From contig CAVQVG010000017.1 in the NCBI GenBank assembly GCA_963717125.1, positions 372,001-436,000 of the forward strand: a stretch of 64,000 nt of DNA, given 5' to 3'. Under the pieces are notes generated by a model. It did no database searches and was not told the origin of the DNA. It worked only from the letters and a program-made list of their open reading frames with translations. This document shows positions 1 to 8,517 of this stretch, one piece after another (position 1 is the stretch's first letter; every line of letters begins with the position of its first letter). The DNA comes from RYN-230 sp963717125. Its GTDB lineage: Bacteria > Actinomycetota > Actinomycetes > Streptosporangiales > Streptosporangiaceae. Both the position numbers and the translations under genes were made by a program.

Positions 1-930
1 CTGCGGGTGGCGGGGGTGCGGGGCCGGGAGGTGATCGTCCCGGCCAACACGTTCTTCGCCACGGCGGCCGCGGTCGCGGCGGCCGGCGGCACGCCGGTCT
101 TCGCCGACATCGACCCGGCCACGTTCGCGCTCAGCCCGCAGACCGTGGCCGCGGCGCTGACCCCGGACACCGCCGCCGTGGTGCTCGTGCACGTCGGCGG
201 GCTGATCAGCCCGCAGGCGGCCGCGCTGGCCCAGTTGTGCGCGGAGCGCGGGCTCACCCTGATCGAGGACGCGGCGCACGCGCACGGCGCCACCTGCCAG
301 GGCCGTTTCCCCGGGGCGTTCGGCGTGGCGGCGGCGTTCTCCTTCTACCCGACCAAGGTGCTGACCAGCGGCGAGGGCGGCATGCTGCTGTCCGCGTCCG
401 AACTGGCCGACGCCGAGGCCCGGATCTACCGCGATCAGGGCAAAGGGGCGTTCGGCACCAATCGTCACGAGCGCCGCGGCTATGCCTGGCGGATGAGCGA
501 GCTGCACGCGGTGACCGGCCTGGTGCACCTGCGCCGCCTGGCCGAATTCATCACCAGGCGGCGCGAGGTCGCCGCCCAGTACACCGCGGCCCTGGCCGGG
601 CTGGATGGGCTGGCCCCGCTGGCCGAGCCGGACGGCTGCCGGAGCAACGTCTACAAATACATCGTGCTGCTGCCGCCCGGGGCCGACCGGCGGCGGTTCA
701 AGCAGGAGGTGGCCGCCCAGTACGACGTCCACCTGGCCGGGGAGGTCTATGACCTGCCGCTGCACCAGCAGCCGGTCTTCGCCGAGTACGCGCGGGGGCC
801 GCTGCCCGCCACCGAGGACATCGCGGGCCGGCATATCTGCCTGCCGGTGCACTCGGACATGCGGGACGACGAGATCGACCAGGTGCTGACCGCGGTGACC
901 GCGGTCTACGGGGCATTGACTGGAGTCTGA
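1..930 (+). CDS. DegT/DnrJ/EryC1-family sugar aminotransferase (5' partial)
   Basis: PLP-dependent aminotransferase of the DegT/DnrJ/EryC1/StrS family, which normally converts a keto-sugar nucleotide to an amino-sugar. The frame is open from the first base, so the N-terminus lies outside the window and about 309 residues remain. Visible family marks are the cofactor-binding stretch PANTFFATAAAV, the acidic IEDAAHAHGA segment whose Asp contacts the pyridine nitrogen, and SFYPTKVLTSGEGG, whose Lys (codon at 355-357) should form the Schiff base. The C-terminal substrate half ends normally. It sits 15 bases upstream of an epimerase and a glycosyltransferase on the same strand, which fits deoxyamino-sugar synthesis for a glycan or metabolite. 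The exact sugar cannot be read from the sequence. Confidence 0.9.
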   Translation: MRVAGVRGREVIVPANTFFATAAAVAAAGGTPVFADIDPATFALSPQTVAAALTPDTAAVVLVHVGGLISPQAAALAQLCAERGLTLIEDAAHAHGATCQGRFPGAFGVAAAFSFYPTKVLTSGEGGMLLSASELADAEARIYRDQGKGAFGTNRHERRGYAWRMSELHAVTGLVHLRRLAEFITRRREVAAQYTAALAGLDGLAPLAEPDGCRSNVYKYIVLLPPGADRRRFKQEVAAQYDVHLAGEVYDLPLHQQPVFAEYARGPLPATEDIAGRHICLPVHSDMRDDEIDQVLTAVTAVYGALTGV

Positions 931-945
931 GGAAAGGGGCGCAAC

Positions 946-1851
946 ATGCGGGTGGCCGTAACCGGCGGGTGCGGCTTCATCGGATCGCATGTGGTGGACC
1001 AGCTGCTGGCAGCCGGCCACCAGGTGCGGGTGCTCGACGTCGGCGGCGGCTGGCGCAACCCGGCCGCCGAGTACCTCACCGGAGACCTGTTCGACGAGGC
1101 CGCGCTGCGCCGCGGGCTGGCCGGCTGCGCCGCCGTGTTCCACCTGGCCGGCGCGGCCGACGTGAACGAGGTGGCGGCTGACCCGGTGGCCGCGGTCCGG
1201 CTCAACGTGGAAGGCACGGCCCGGGTGCTGGACGCGGCGCGGGCCGGCGGCTGCGGCCGGGTGCTGCTGGCCAGCACGGTGTGGGTGTACGGCGCGGCCA
1301 GCGGGCCGGGCGAGCTGACCGAGGACGTCGCGGTGGACCTGCGCCGGGCCGGCCACGTGTACGTGGCCACCAAGCTGAGCGCGGAACTGCTCGTGCACAG
1401 CTACCGGGAGATGTACGGCCAGCACTTCACCATCCTCCGGTACGGCATCCCGTACGGGCCGCGGATGCGGGAGGAGCTCGTGGTGGCGCGGTTCGTCCGG
1501 GCCGCGCTGGACGGCCGGCCCATCACCATCGCCGGGACCGGCGACCAGCAGCGCAACTACGTGTACGTCGCCGACCTGGCCGACGCGCACGTGCGGGCGC
1601 TCGACCCGGCCGCGGCCGACCGGACGCTGGCCCTGGAGGGGGCCGCGCCGGTGTCGGTGCGGGAGATCGCGGACACGGTGCGCGAGCTGGTGCGAGCCGT
1701 CCCGGTCGAGTACGTGCCGGCCCGCACCGCCGACTACCAGGGCGTCAGCGTGTCCGGTGCCCTGGCCAAGGAACTGCTCGACTGGGTCCCGGTCACCCCG
1801 TTCGCCGAGGGCGTGCACCGCTACCTGGAATGGCTGGAGCGGCCGCGATGA
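946..1851 (+). CDS. NAD-dependent epimerase/dehydratase (extended SDR)
   Basis: Cytosolic extended short-chain dehydrogenase/reductase acting on a nucleotide sugar. The N-terminal Rossmann motif GGCGFIGSH is at residues 7-15 and the catalytic pair YVATK at 139-143, with STVWVYG just before it as the Ser/Thr member. Length (301 residues) is normal for UDP-glucose 4-epimerase-like or NDP-hexose dehydratase-like enzymes. A GGGGCG-type sequence precedes the ATG. The stop overlaps the next gene as ATGA, so translation is probably coupled to the glycosyltransferase. The reaction could be 4-epimerisation, 4,6-dehydration or reduction; the sequence does not separate these. Confidence 0.9.
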   Translation: MRVAVTGGCGFIGSHVVDQLLAAGHQVRVLDVGGGWRNPAAEYLTGDLFDEAALRRGLAGCAAVFHLAGAADVNEVAADPVAAVRLNVEGTARVLDAARAGGCGRVLLASTVWVYGAASGPGELTEDVAVDLRRAGHVYVATKLSAELLVHSYREMYGQHFTILRYGIPYGPRMREELVVARFVRAALDGRPITIAGTGDQQRNYVYVADLADAHVRALDPAAADRTLALEGAAPVSVREIADTVRELVRAVPVEYVPARTADYQGVSVSGALAKELLDWVPVTPFAEGVHRYLEWLERPR

Positions 1852-2975
1852 GCACACCGCCGCGCCGGGCCCTGCTGCTGTCCGGGTCGCTGGGCATGGG
1901 GCACGACGTGCTCGCCCAGGCCTGTGCGGGATCGCTGGCCGACCGGGGCTGGCGCACCGAGACGCTGGACGCGATGCGGCTGCTCGGCGCGCGCGGCGGC
2001 CCGGTGGGCGAGGCGGTCTTCCGGTCCATGCTCGCGCTGCCGGGCGTCTACGACGCGGTGCATTTCGGCGCGCTGCGCACCGGCGCCTGGCCCGCGCTGC
2101 TCGCCGACGCGGCCGCCCGGCGGCAGCTGGTGCCGCGGCTGCGCGCGCACCTGGACACCACCCCGGCGGACCTGGTCATCTCCGTGTTCGCCACCGGGGC
2201 GTCCGGCGCCAGCGCGCTGGCCGGCCGGTACCCGGCCATGACCCACGTGGTGTTCTGCAGCGATGTGACCCCGCACCGGTTGTGGGTGCACCCGAACGTG
2301 GATGCCTACCTGGTCACGTCGGCGGCGGCCGAGGCGGCCGTGCAGCGGTTCCAGCCCACCGCGCGGGTCGCGGTGGTGCCGATGCCGGTCCGGCCTGCCT
2401 TCTACTCTCCGCCCAGCCAGAGCCAGGCCCGGGCCCGCCTCGGCGTGCCCGGCACGGCCCGCTGCGTGCTGCTGATGTCGGGCGCCTGGGGCCTCGGGCC
2501 GGTGGCCGAGGCCGCCGCCCGGCTAGCCGCGGCCGGTCTCGAGGTGCTGGCCGTGGCCGGCCGGAACGAGCGCCTGGAGAGCAGGCTGCGCGCGGCGGCC
2601 CGGCACCAGCCGCGGCTGCGCGTGTTCGGCTTCACCGACCGGATCCCCGAGCTGATGGCCGCGGCGGACCTGGTCATCACCAGCTCGGGGGACACCTGCT
2701 CGGAGGCCCGGGTGGTGGGCCGCCCGCTGCTGCTGCTCGACGTGGTGCCGGGCCACGGCCGGGACAACCTGCAGCATGAGCTGGAGCGCGGCGCCTGGGT
2801 GACCTCGGCCCAGCCCGCCGCGGTGGTGCGCAACGCGCTGGCCGCCGCCGACCGGATCAAGCCCGCGGCCGACGACCTCGGCCCGGCGACGGCCGCGGCC
2901 CAGCACCAGGCGGCCTGGGAGTCGTCGTTCAGCACCGCGCTCGCCGCGCTCGGGCTGGAGGACAGGTTCCGCTAG
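1848..2975 (+). CDS. GT28-like glycosyltransferase (MGDG synthase/UGT type)
   Basis: Predicted glycosyltransferase of 375 residues with the GT-B fold. The N-terminus reads LSGSLGMGHDVLAQA, the SxGxGH-type loop of MurG and diacylglycerol glucosyltransferases. The C-terminal half has the nucleotide-sugar region around VITSSGDTCSEARVVGRP and ends with a GHGRDNLQHEL stretch like the acceptor/donor loop of that family. No signal peptide or membrane segment is obvious, so a peripheral membrane or cytosolic role is likely. The ATG overlaps the epimerase stop. Adjacent sugar-modifying genes suggest that it transfers the modified sugar to a lipid or other acceptor, which is an inference. Confidence 0.8.
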   Translation: MSTPPRRALLLSGSLGMGHDVLAQACAGSLADRGWRTETLDAMRLLGARGGPVGEAVFRSMLALPGVYDAVHFGALRTGAWPALLADAAARRQLVPRLRAHLDTTPADLVISVFATGASGASALAGRYPAMTHVVFCSDVTPHRLWVHPNVDAYLVTSAAAEAAVQRFQPTARVAVVPMPVRPAFYSPPSQSQARARLGVPGTARCVLLMSGAWGLGPVAEAAARLAAAGLEVLAVAGRNERLESRLRAAARHQPRLRVFGFTDRIPELMAAADLVITSSGDTCSEARVVGRPLLLLDVVPGHGRDNLQHELERGAWVTSAQPAAVVRNALAAADRIKPAADDLGPATAAAQHQAAWESSFSTALAALGLEDRFR

Positions 2976-3610
2976 CCGGGCAAGGTGGGCAGGCTGGCCC
3001 GGGACCCGGTGGCGGTACGGGCGTTATTCAGGATCGTGTCGATCCGGGCCCGCTCCCGGTTCAGGTCCCGGGTGTCCCGCTGCAACGCGGCCGCGTAGCT
3101 GGCCTGGTTGGCCGCGGTCCGCGCGCCGGCCAGGTTGGCGACGTCGTTCTGCACTCGCTGCGCGTACGGGAAGCACCAGGTGACCAGGTCGTTCACGACG
3201 GCGGCCAGGTGGAAGGCGGCCAGCGACTCGGTCACCTGGTACCCGGTCAGGTCATCGAGCTGCATGTTGTTCGCCGGGGAGCAGTTCGACGCGCCGTACC
3301 GGGCGATGCCGATCGTGTCCGCGCTGTTCTGCCGCACGCTGCCGCCGGCGTGGATGTGGTGCAGCGCATTGAGCGACTCGCTCACCCCGGCGGCGCACGA
3401 CTCGGTGTCCGTGCGCATGTCGGTCAGGAACCCCTTGAGGTCGTTGGCCTGCTCGGACTTGCTCGGCTTGTGCACCAGGGCGACCAGCACGATGCCCACC
3501 ACGATCAGCACGCCGGCCAGCAGCAGCCAGCGCGGCGCCTTCTGCTTCCCGGCCCAGCCGGTCTTGCGGATGGGCACGTACGGCGGGTCGGTCCGGGTCG
3601 GGGTTTCCAC
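2972..3610 (-). CDS. one-pass membrane protein of unknown function
   Basis: Protein of 212 residues starting at a GTG five bases past the stop of the thioredoxin gene and preceded by GAG-rich sequence. It has a short basic cytosolic head, one hydrophobic segment (WLLLAGVLIVVGIVLVAL, about residues 29-46), then an extracytoplasmic helical domain containing several Cys (ESCAAG, SNCSPA, TWCFPY). The C-terminal third is charged and looks like a long helix. I do not recognise the family. It is the last gene of a regulator, kinase, thioredoxin, membrane-protein series. The paired Cys residues make it a possible substrate of the neighbouring thioredoxin, which is conjecture. Its stop abuts the convergent glycosyltransferase stop. 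Confidence 0.75.
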   Translation of the reverse strand: METPTRTDPPYVPIRKTGWAGKQKAPRWLLLAGVLIVVGIVLVALVHKPSKSEQANDLKGFLTDMRTDTESCAAGVSESLNALHHIHAGGSVRQNSADTIGIARYGASNCSPANNMQLDDLTGYQVTESLAAFHLAAVVNDLVTWCFPYAQRVQNDVANLAGARTAANQASYAAALQRDTRDLNRERARIDTILNNARTATGSRASLPTLPG

Positions 3611-3615
3611 GGCGC

Positions 3616-4397
3616 TCAGCTCCGCTTGTTCTGGCTGGTCATCAGGGCTACTCCGGTACGCAGGTCGGTCAGGGTCACCGCGCGGATGACCCGCTTCACG
3701 ATGCGGTGCTGGGCGTTGAGGAAGAAGGTCTGCGGCAGCGCGACCACGCCGTAGGCCAGCGTGGTGGTCATCGGTTCCGGGTCCGTCACGACCGGGTAGC
3801 TGACGCCGGTCTTGTGCACGAAGGCCAGCGCGGCCGAGCTGCTGTCGTTGACGTCGACGCCGAGGACCGTTACCCGCCCGTGGTCGGTGCGGTAAAAGTG
3901 CGCGATCAGCGGGGTCTCCCGCTGGCACGGGGTGCACCAGGACGCGAAGAAGTTGATGATGAGCGGCAGGCCCGCGTACTGGGCGAGCGAGATGTGCTGA
4001 CCCGGGTGCCCCAGCACGGCCAGGCTGAGCCCGGGCGCGCGGGGGTGGCTGACCGTGGGTTTCGGGCTGCCCGCCGAGGTGGCGCCGAGCGCCAGCAGCG
4101 CGGCCACCACCGCGAGCGCCGCGGCCGAGCTGGTCACCGCCAGCCGCCCGCGCCGGCCGAGGCCGCGGAACCAGCCGACGGGCCCGCGCCCGGCTGGGCC
4201 GATCTGGACCTCGTCCGCGGCGGCTTGCCGCTGCTCGGCGCGGAGCGGCGATCGGGGGGTTCCGGGGGGTCGCCCCCCCTGCCGCGGCGGCTCGCCGCCG
4301 CTCGGCGCGGAGCGGCGATCGGGGGGTCCGGGGGGTCGCCCCCCTGCCGCGGCGGCTCGCCGCCCGGCGCGACGCGGTCGGGGTCAATACTGTTCAT
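3616..4397 (-). CDS. TlpA/ResA-like membrane thioredoxin, apparent frameshift
   Basis: Thiol-disulfide oxidoreductase of the TlpA/ResA type with active site FFASWCTPCQRETP, followed by the VLGVDVND and VVALPQTFFL stretches of the thioredoxin fold, the latter containing the cis-Pro. A hydrophobic anchor (TSSAAALAVVAALLALGATSA) is preceded by a basic juxtamembrane stretch, so the catalytic domain faces outward. The open frame from the first available GTG (4137) gives 173 residues. Codons upstream of that GTG keep reading as sensible protein (ADEVQIGP, then WFRGLGRRGR) with no stop. An ATG at 4397 overlaps the kinase stop as ATGA but is in a different frame. Removing two bases inside a duplicated GC-rich tract (4234-4364) joins the two into one 259-residue protein. 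I therefore annotate the full span as one gene carrying an apparent frameshift or sequence error. Confidence 0.75.
4234..4364. repeat. two tandem GC-rich 65-67 bp units inside the thioredoxin gene
   Basis: Two copies of a unit beginning CTCGGCGCGGAGCGGCGATC lie head to tail, 67 bases apart. They differ by one extra T (GGTTCC against GGTCC) and one extra C (seven against six in the CGCCCCC run). The minus-strand translation is low-complexity GGDPPDPP-type peptide. The two extra bases in one unit are exactly what separates the frame of the ATG at 4397 from the thioredoxin frame. Confidence 0.85.
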
Positions 4398-5707
4398 CGG
4401 TTCCTGCTCGGCCATGCCTCGTCCTTCAGCGTCCGGTCCGGCTCGGGGTCCACGGCGGCCCCGGCCAGGCTCAGCGCGTGGGCCGGGTGCACCGAGCTGG
4501 CGCTCACGGCGGCGGCCGGGGCGGGCAGCACCAGCTCGAACTCGCTGCCCTCGCCGGGTGTGCTGCGCACCCGGACGTCCCCGCCGTGCGCGTGGGCCAC
4601 GGCGCGCACCAGGGCCAGCCCGAGCCCGGTCCCCTTGGCCGTACCGCTGCCGCTGGCCGGGTTGACCGGGGAGCCGGTCCGGAACCGGTCGAAGATGTGC
4701 GCCAGCTCCGTAGCCAGGATTCCTGTTCCGGTATCCGCGACGATCATACGCACCGGCTGCCCGGGGCCGGGCGCCACCACCGACAGTTGGATCATGTCAC
4801 CGTCAGTAGTGTGCCGAACCGCGTTCTCCAGCAGCGCGTCCACCGCCAGGCCGAGCCGCTCCCGGTCCGCGCTGACCGTGACCATGTCCAGCCGGCCGAT
4901 CCGCCACTGCCGCTCCGCCGTCGGCCGCCACCGCCTGATCACGTCCATGGTGAACCGGTCGAGGGCAACCGGCTCGGGGCGGAGGAAGTCCGGGTCCTCG
5001 GCCGCGGCGATGACCAGCAGCCGCTCGCCGAGATGGCGCAGCCGGGTCAGCTCGCCCACCACGATCTGGATGTCCCGCCGCTCGGTCCGCTCGGTGAGTT
5101 CCCGGGCCAGCAGCTCGGCGTGGCCCAGCGCGATGGTGATCGGCGTGCGCAGCTGGTGCGAGGCGTCCTGGAGGAACCGGCGCTGGGTGGCCAGCAGCCG
5201 CGCGTTCTCGTCGCTGACCAGATCGCGCTCCCGGTCCGCTTCGAGCCGCCGCTGCGCGTGCCAGACCATCATCCAGAACATGGCCGCCATCAGCGGGACC
5301 TCGTTCAGCTCGTCCACCGACTGGGCGCCGATGTACACGTCCCAGCCGATGGCGGCGAACGTGGTGGCCATGACGACGCCGAGCACCCACAGCGTGGGCC
5401 GGGTGGCCCAGACCCGGAACCCGTAGAGCAGGGTCAGGCTGATCCAGATGAAGTGGAACGGGATCGTCTCCCAGTGCGAGAAGATCAGGATGCAGGCCAG
5501 GTTGGCCAGCGAGAACAGCACCCAGACCAGGTTGACCCAGGTCACCCGCCACGGCCAGGAGAACACGTCGCGCCGCGCTTCCGCCCGCCAGCCGATCGCC
5601 GGCAGTGAGTGCCAGCGCCCCGCCGGGAGTGCCTGGCGCAGCCGCAACCGGCTGGCCGATGCCGGGGTGGCCACCCCGGCATCAGGCGGTGAGCTGGTAT
5701 CCCTCAC
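4394..5707 (-). CDS. two-component sensor histidine kinase
   Basis: Membrane histidine kinase of 437 residues. Several hydrophobic segments between about residues 52 and 150 form a small membrane domain without a large extracellular loop. The HisKA box DASHQLRTPIT places the phospho-accepting His at residue 184. The ATPase domain has an N box (LLENAVRHT), DTGTGI and GTGLGLALV glycine boxes. The GTG start lies inside the end of the response regulator (26-base overlap) and the stop overlaps the downstream thioredoxin ATG, so the genes are co-translated. The compact membrane domain suggests it senses a membrane or redox cue rather than a large ligand, in line with its thioredoxin neighbour, but this is inference. 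A GTG a few codons further in is an alternative start. Confidence 0.92.
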   Translation of the reverse strand: MRDTSSPPDAGVATPASASRLRLRQALPAGRWHSLPAIGWRAEARRDVFSWPWRVTWVNLVWVLFSLANLACILIFSHWETIPFHFIWISLTLLYGFRVWATRPTLWVLGVVMATTFAAIGWDVYIGAQSVDELNEVPLMAAMFWMMVWHAQRRLEADRERDLVSDENARLLATQRRFLQDASHQLRTPITIALGHAELLARELTERTERRDIQIVVGELTRLRHLGERLLVIAAAEDPDFLRPEPVALDRFTMDVIRRWRPTAERQWRIGRLDMVTVSADRERLGLAVDALLENAVRHTTDGDMIQLSVVAPGPGQPVRMIVADTGTGILATELAHIFDRFRTGSPVNPASGSGTAKGTGLGLALVRAVAHAHGGDVRVRSTPGEGSEFELVLPAPAAAVSASSVHPAHALSLAGAAVDPEPDRTLKDEAWPSRNR

Positions 5708-6395
5708 CGCGCACCGTTTTGATCAGGTCGAAGCCGAGCTTCGAGCGGAGCCGGCGCACGCACACGTCGACCACGTTGGAGCCGGGGTCGAAGTCGTAGC
5801 CCCAGACCGACGCCAGCAGCTGGCCTTTGGGCACGGACTGGCCCGGGTGCTCCATCAACTCCCGGAGCAGCAGGAATTCCAGGCGGGTCAGCGGCACCGG
5901 GCCGTGCCCGATGTTGGCTTCCAGCAGGCCGAAGTCAAGCACGAGTTCTCCTGCCCTCAGCACCTCGCTCAGCGGATGGCCGTCGTCGCGCAGCCGGACC
6001 CGGACCCGGGCCAGCAGCTCGGCCAGCGAGAACGGCTTGGTCAGGTAATCCTGAGCGCCCAGTTCCAGGCAGTCCACCTTGGTGGTCACGTCGGCCAGGC
6101 AGGACAGCACCAGCACGGCCTGATCCGGCCGGTCCCGGCGCAGCCGGGCGAGGATCTCCCGCCCGTCCATGTCCGGCATGACCAGGTCAAGGATGACGAG
6201 GTCGTAGTCCTCCGCGGTGGCCCGCTGCAGGCCTTCCTTGCCGTTGCCGGCGAAATCGATTGCATAGCCGGCTGCCGCCAGAGCGCGGGCAATGAACTCG
6301 CGGATCTGCGGCTCGTCGTCCACGACCAGGATCCGTGCCGTGGTGCGGCTTGGCCCCGGTGGGTGGATCGTCTTCGCAGGTGAGTTACGTTCCAT
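5682..6395 (-). CDS. OmpR/PhoB-family response regulator
   Basis: Response regulator of about 237 residues from the chosen ATG. The receiver domain starts RILVVDDEPQ, has the phospho-acceptor Asp at residue 70 (LVILDLVMPDMDG) and the conserved Lys in YLTKPF. A winged-helix DNA-binding domain follows, with SVPKGQLLASVWGY and VDVCVRRLRSKLG. The frame stays open about 40 codons further upstream, but those residues are not receiver-like, and no strong ribosome site distinguishes the starts. It precedes and overlaps its kinase, the usual arrangement for a cognate pair. Its likely targets include its own operon and possibly the divergent oxidase operon, which is not shown by sequence. Confidence 0.9.
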   Translation of the reverse strand: MERNSPAKTIHPPGPSRTTARILVVDDEPQIREFIARALAAAGYAIDFAGNGKEGLQRATAEDYDLVILDLVMPDMDGREILARLRRDRPDQAVLVLSCLADVTTKVDCLELGAQDYLTKPFSLAELLARVRVRLRDDGHPLSEVLRAGELVLDFGLLEANIGHGPVPLTRLEFLLLRELMEHPGQSVPKGQLLASVWGYDFDPGSNVVDVCVRRLRSKLGFDLIKTVRGEGYQLTA

Positions 6396-6808
6396 GGCTA
6401 TCTGGGCGACGCGGCAGCGCGGTGCGGTGGCAGCCAGCGCCACCGCCTGAGCGATCCCCTGTGCTGAGGATGTACCGCACAGCGGCGCGCGGTCAACCCT
6501 CGTTATCTGGGGCAAACCATTGCATCACAGGACTGTGACCTGCGGGGGCGCTGGGGCGGTGATTAGTAACAGTCGGTAGTGGGAACAGGGCTTACCGTAG
6601 CGATAGTCGTGTTCCAAGGCCAAACGGTACCCGGATGACCTTCACTGATCATGACAATTTCGTCATTCAAGGCCCGTGTTGTTGCCCAGGCAAGGCGAAC
6701 GATCGCAAGATCTTGGGCATACGAGACTTCCGGCCCGGAGTCATGGGGACATTGCGGCCGGCCCCAGTCGTGTGCGCGAGGCGCCGCGAAGAAGCGAGGT
6801 GGTGACTG
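6396..6808. promoter_or_regulatory. divergent promoter region between response regulator and oxidase operon
   Basis: A 413-base region without a convincing gene between two divergent operons. It contains two inverted repeats: TCACAG-GA-CTGTGA at 6525-6538 and ATGAC-N6-GTCAT at 6651-6666, the latter in a locally AT-richer stretch. Either could bind a regulator of the oxidase genes. Reading frames on both strands here lack recognisable protein features. Confidence 0.5.
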
Positions 6809-7525
6809 GTGTCTCTGCCGGCCCGTATCGTGACCCTGCTGGTGGCGTTCGCCGCCGTGGTCGCCGGTGCGGTCTTCATCGTCGTGCACTACCTAGGGAG
6901 CAGCCTCCCGGTGGTGAACTACACGCCGGAGGCCGCCGGGGGCGCGGTCAACGTGGTGCTCCAGGAGGCCCCGGTGAACTCGGTTACACCGAGGCCGGAC
7001 TGGGTGAGCTACTTCGTCCAGGACCCGAAGACGCACGCGTGGGTGCACACCACCTTGTTCCAGGTGCCGGAGAATACCCGGGTCAACATGACGATCCTGG
7101 GCTACGACGGCTGCACGCCGCTCCGCAACAACTACTTCAGCAAGATCCAGGGCACGGTGGGCAACAGGGTGACCGTGCAGCAGTTCAAGACCCTCGCCCA
7201 GCCGATCGGGCCGACCAGGAGTTACTCGCTGATCGACTCGTGGGCGAACTGCAGTGTGGCGCACACGTTCGCAATCCCGAGCCTGCACGTGTTCGTCCCG
7301 GTGGCGTCACCGGTCACGGCGCTCTTCAACAGTTCGGCATGCGGCACGGCGCCGTGTACCAACTCCCCGCACTCGATGGAGAAGTTCAGCTTCTACACGC
7401 CGAAGACCGGCGGGACGTTCCGCTGGCAATGCCTCGTCCCATGCGGCGGCGGGTTCCTTGATGGCAACGGTGGTCCCATGCAGACGATCGGTTACATGAC
7501 GGGCAACATGGAGGTGTCAGGCTGA
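6809..7525 (+). CDS. membrane-anchored cupredoxin-like protein of the oxidase operon
   Basis: Protein of 238 residues with one N-terminal membrane helix (IVTLLVAFAAVVAGAVFIVV, residues 7-26) and an outward beta-rich domain. Its C-terminus reads TFRWQCLVPCGGGF followed by GGPMQTIGYM, which resembles cupredoxin copper-loop sequence and recalls subunit II's NELCG loop, though the spacing is different. Additional Cys residues (YDGCTP, ANCSVA, SSACGTAPC) could form disulfides. It starts at a GTG and its stop overlaps the subunit II ATG as TGATG, so it is translationally linked to the oxidase. Likely roles are electron entry to the oxidase or copper delivery. The family assignment rests on pattern, so copper binding remains unproven. 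Confidence 0.65.
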   Translation: MSLPARIVTLLVAFAAVVAGAVFIVVHYLGSSLPVVNYTPEAAGGAVNVVLQEAPVNSVTPRPDWVSYFVQDPKTHAWVHTTLFQVPENTRVNMTILGYDGCTPLRNNYFSKIQGTVGNRVTVQQFKTLAQPIGPTRSYSLIDSWANCSVAHTFAIPSLHVFVPVASPVTALFNSSACGTAPCTNSPHSMEKFSFYTPKTGGTFRWQCLVPCGGGFLDGNGGPMQTIGYMTGNMEVSG

Positions 7526-8469
7526 TGGCCGAGTCCCAGGCCCCGGCCGCGCCCGCCAAGGCGGAGCCGAACCACGGGGTGCGGATCTTCTCGATCTGGA
7601 TCGTGCTGGCCCTGGCCGCCGACCTGGTCATCTGGTTCCTCTGGAAACCGCACCTGCCCCCCGGGGACATGTCGTCGTCCGCGAGACATCAGCAGTTCGA
7701 CATCGCCGTGCTGGGCCTCGCCGCGGCGCCGGTCATGCTGTTCGTCTGGATCTACTTCGGCTACGCGCTGGTCAACTGGCGGCACCGCCAGGGTGACGAC
7801 GACGACGGGCCGGCGATCTTTGGGCACACCGGGATCCAGGCCGCCTTCATCGGCGGCACCTCGGTGATCGTGCTGGCCGCGTTCGTGTTCGGCACCGTGG
7901 AGCTGATCGCGCCGGCCGGCGCGGGCGCGGGCGAGGGCGCGAACCCGGTGTGGAAGCCGTCCGGGAACAACCTCCTCCAGGTGCAGGTGATCGGCCAGCA
8001 GTGGCAGTTCACGTACCGCTACCCGCAGTTCGGCGGCATGGAGACCACCGCGCTAGTCCTGCCGGTGAACCGGCCGGTCGCGTTCCACGTCACGTCGCTC
8101 GACGTCATCCACAGCTTCTGGGCCTACCAGCTCGGGGTGAAGGCGGACGCCAACCCGCAGGTGGACAACGTGGCCTACACCACCCCGGAGCACACCGGCG
8201 GGTTCACCGTCCGGTGCAATGAGCTGTGCGGGATCTGGCACGGGGCGATGTTCAACTCCGGCCGGGTGGTGACCGCCACCGCGTTCCAGACCTGGGCCAG
8301 AGCCAACCAGGTCGCCGAGGCGAGGTCAGGTCTGCTGCGGTCGCTCCCGCCCTACGCGCTGGCCTACGACCCGACGGTCGTCCCGCAACTCGGCAAGGTC
8401 CTGGTCAAGCTCGGGATCACCGGCGCAGCCGGCTACTACTACCCACCGCAAGACCCGGTGACGCCGTGA
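7525..8469 (+). CDS. ctaC: heme-copper oxidase subunit II (CuA domain)
   Basis: Subunit II of an aa3-type cytochrome oxidase, 314 residues. Two membrane helices (about 21-41 and 67-90) plus a third hydrophobic stretch near 108-126 precede the periplasmic cupredoxin domain. The binuclear CuA ligands are all present: His196 in DVIHSFW and Cys231, Glu233, Cys235, His239 and Met242 in RCNELCGIWHGAM. There is no fused cytochrome c domain, so a separate donor must deliver electrons. The C-terminus is about 60 residues longer than a minimal CuA domain and Tyr/Pro rich. It lies 48 bases before subunit I. Confidence 0.93.
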   Translation: MAESQAPAAPAKAEPNHGVRIFSIWIVLALAADLVIWFLWKPHLPPGDMSSSARHQQFDIAVLGLAAAPVMLFVWIYFGYALVNWRHRQGDDDDGPAIFGHTGIQAAFIGGTSVIVLAAFVFGTVELIAPAGAGAGEGANPVWKPSGNNLLQVQVIGQQWQFTYRYPQFGGMETTALVLPVNRPVAFHVTSLDVIHSFWAYQLGVKADANPQVDNVAYTTPEHTGGFTVRCNELCGIWHGAMFNSGRVVTATAFQTWARANQVAEARSGLLRSLPPYALAYDPTVVPQLGKVLVKLGITGAAGYYYPPQDPVTP

Positions 8470-8517
8470 GCGGCGGCACAGTCCTCATGGCCGACCCTGC
8501 GATGAAGAGGTGACCGG

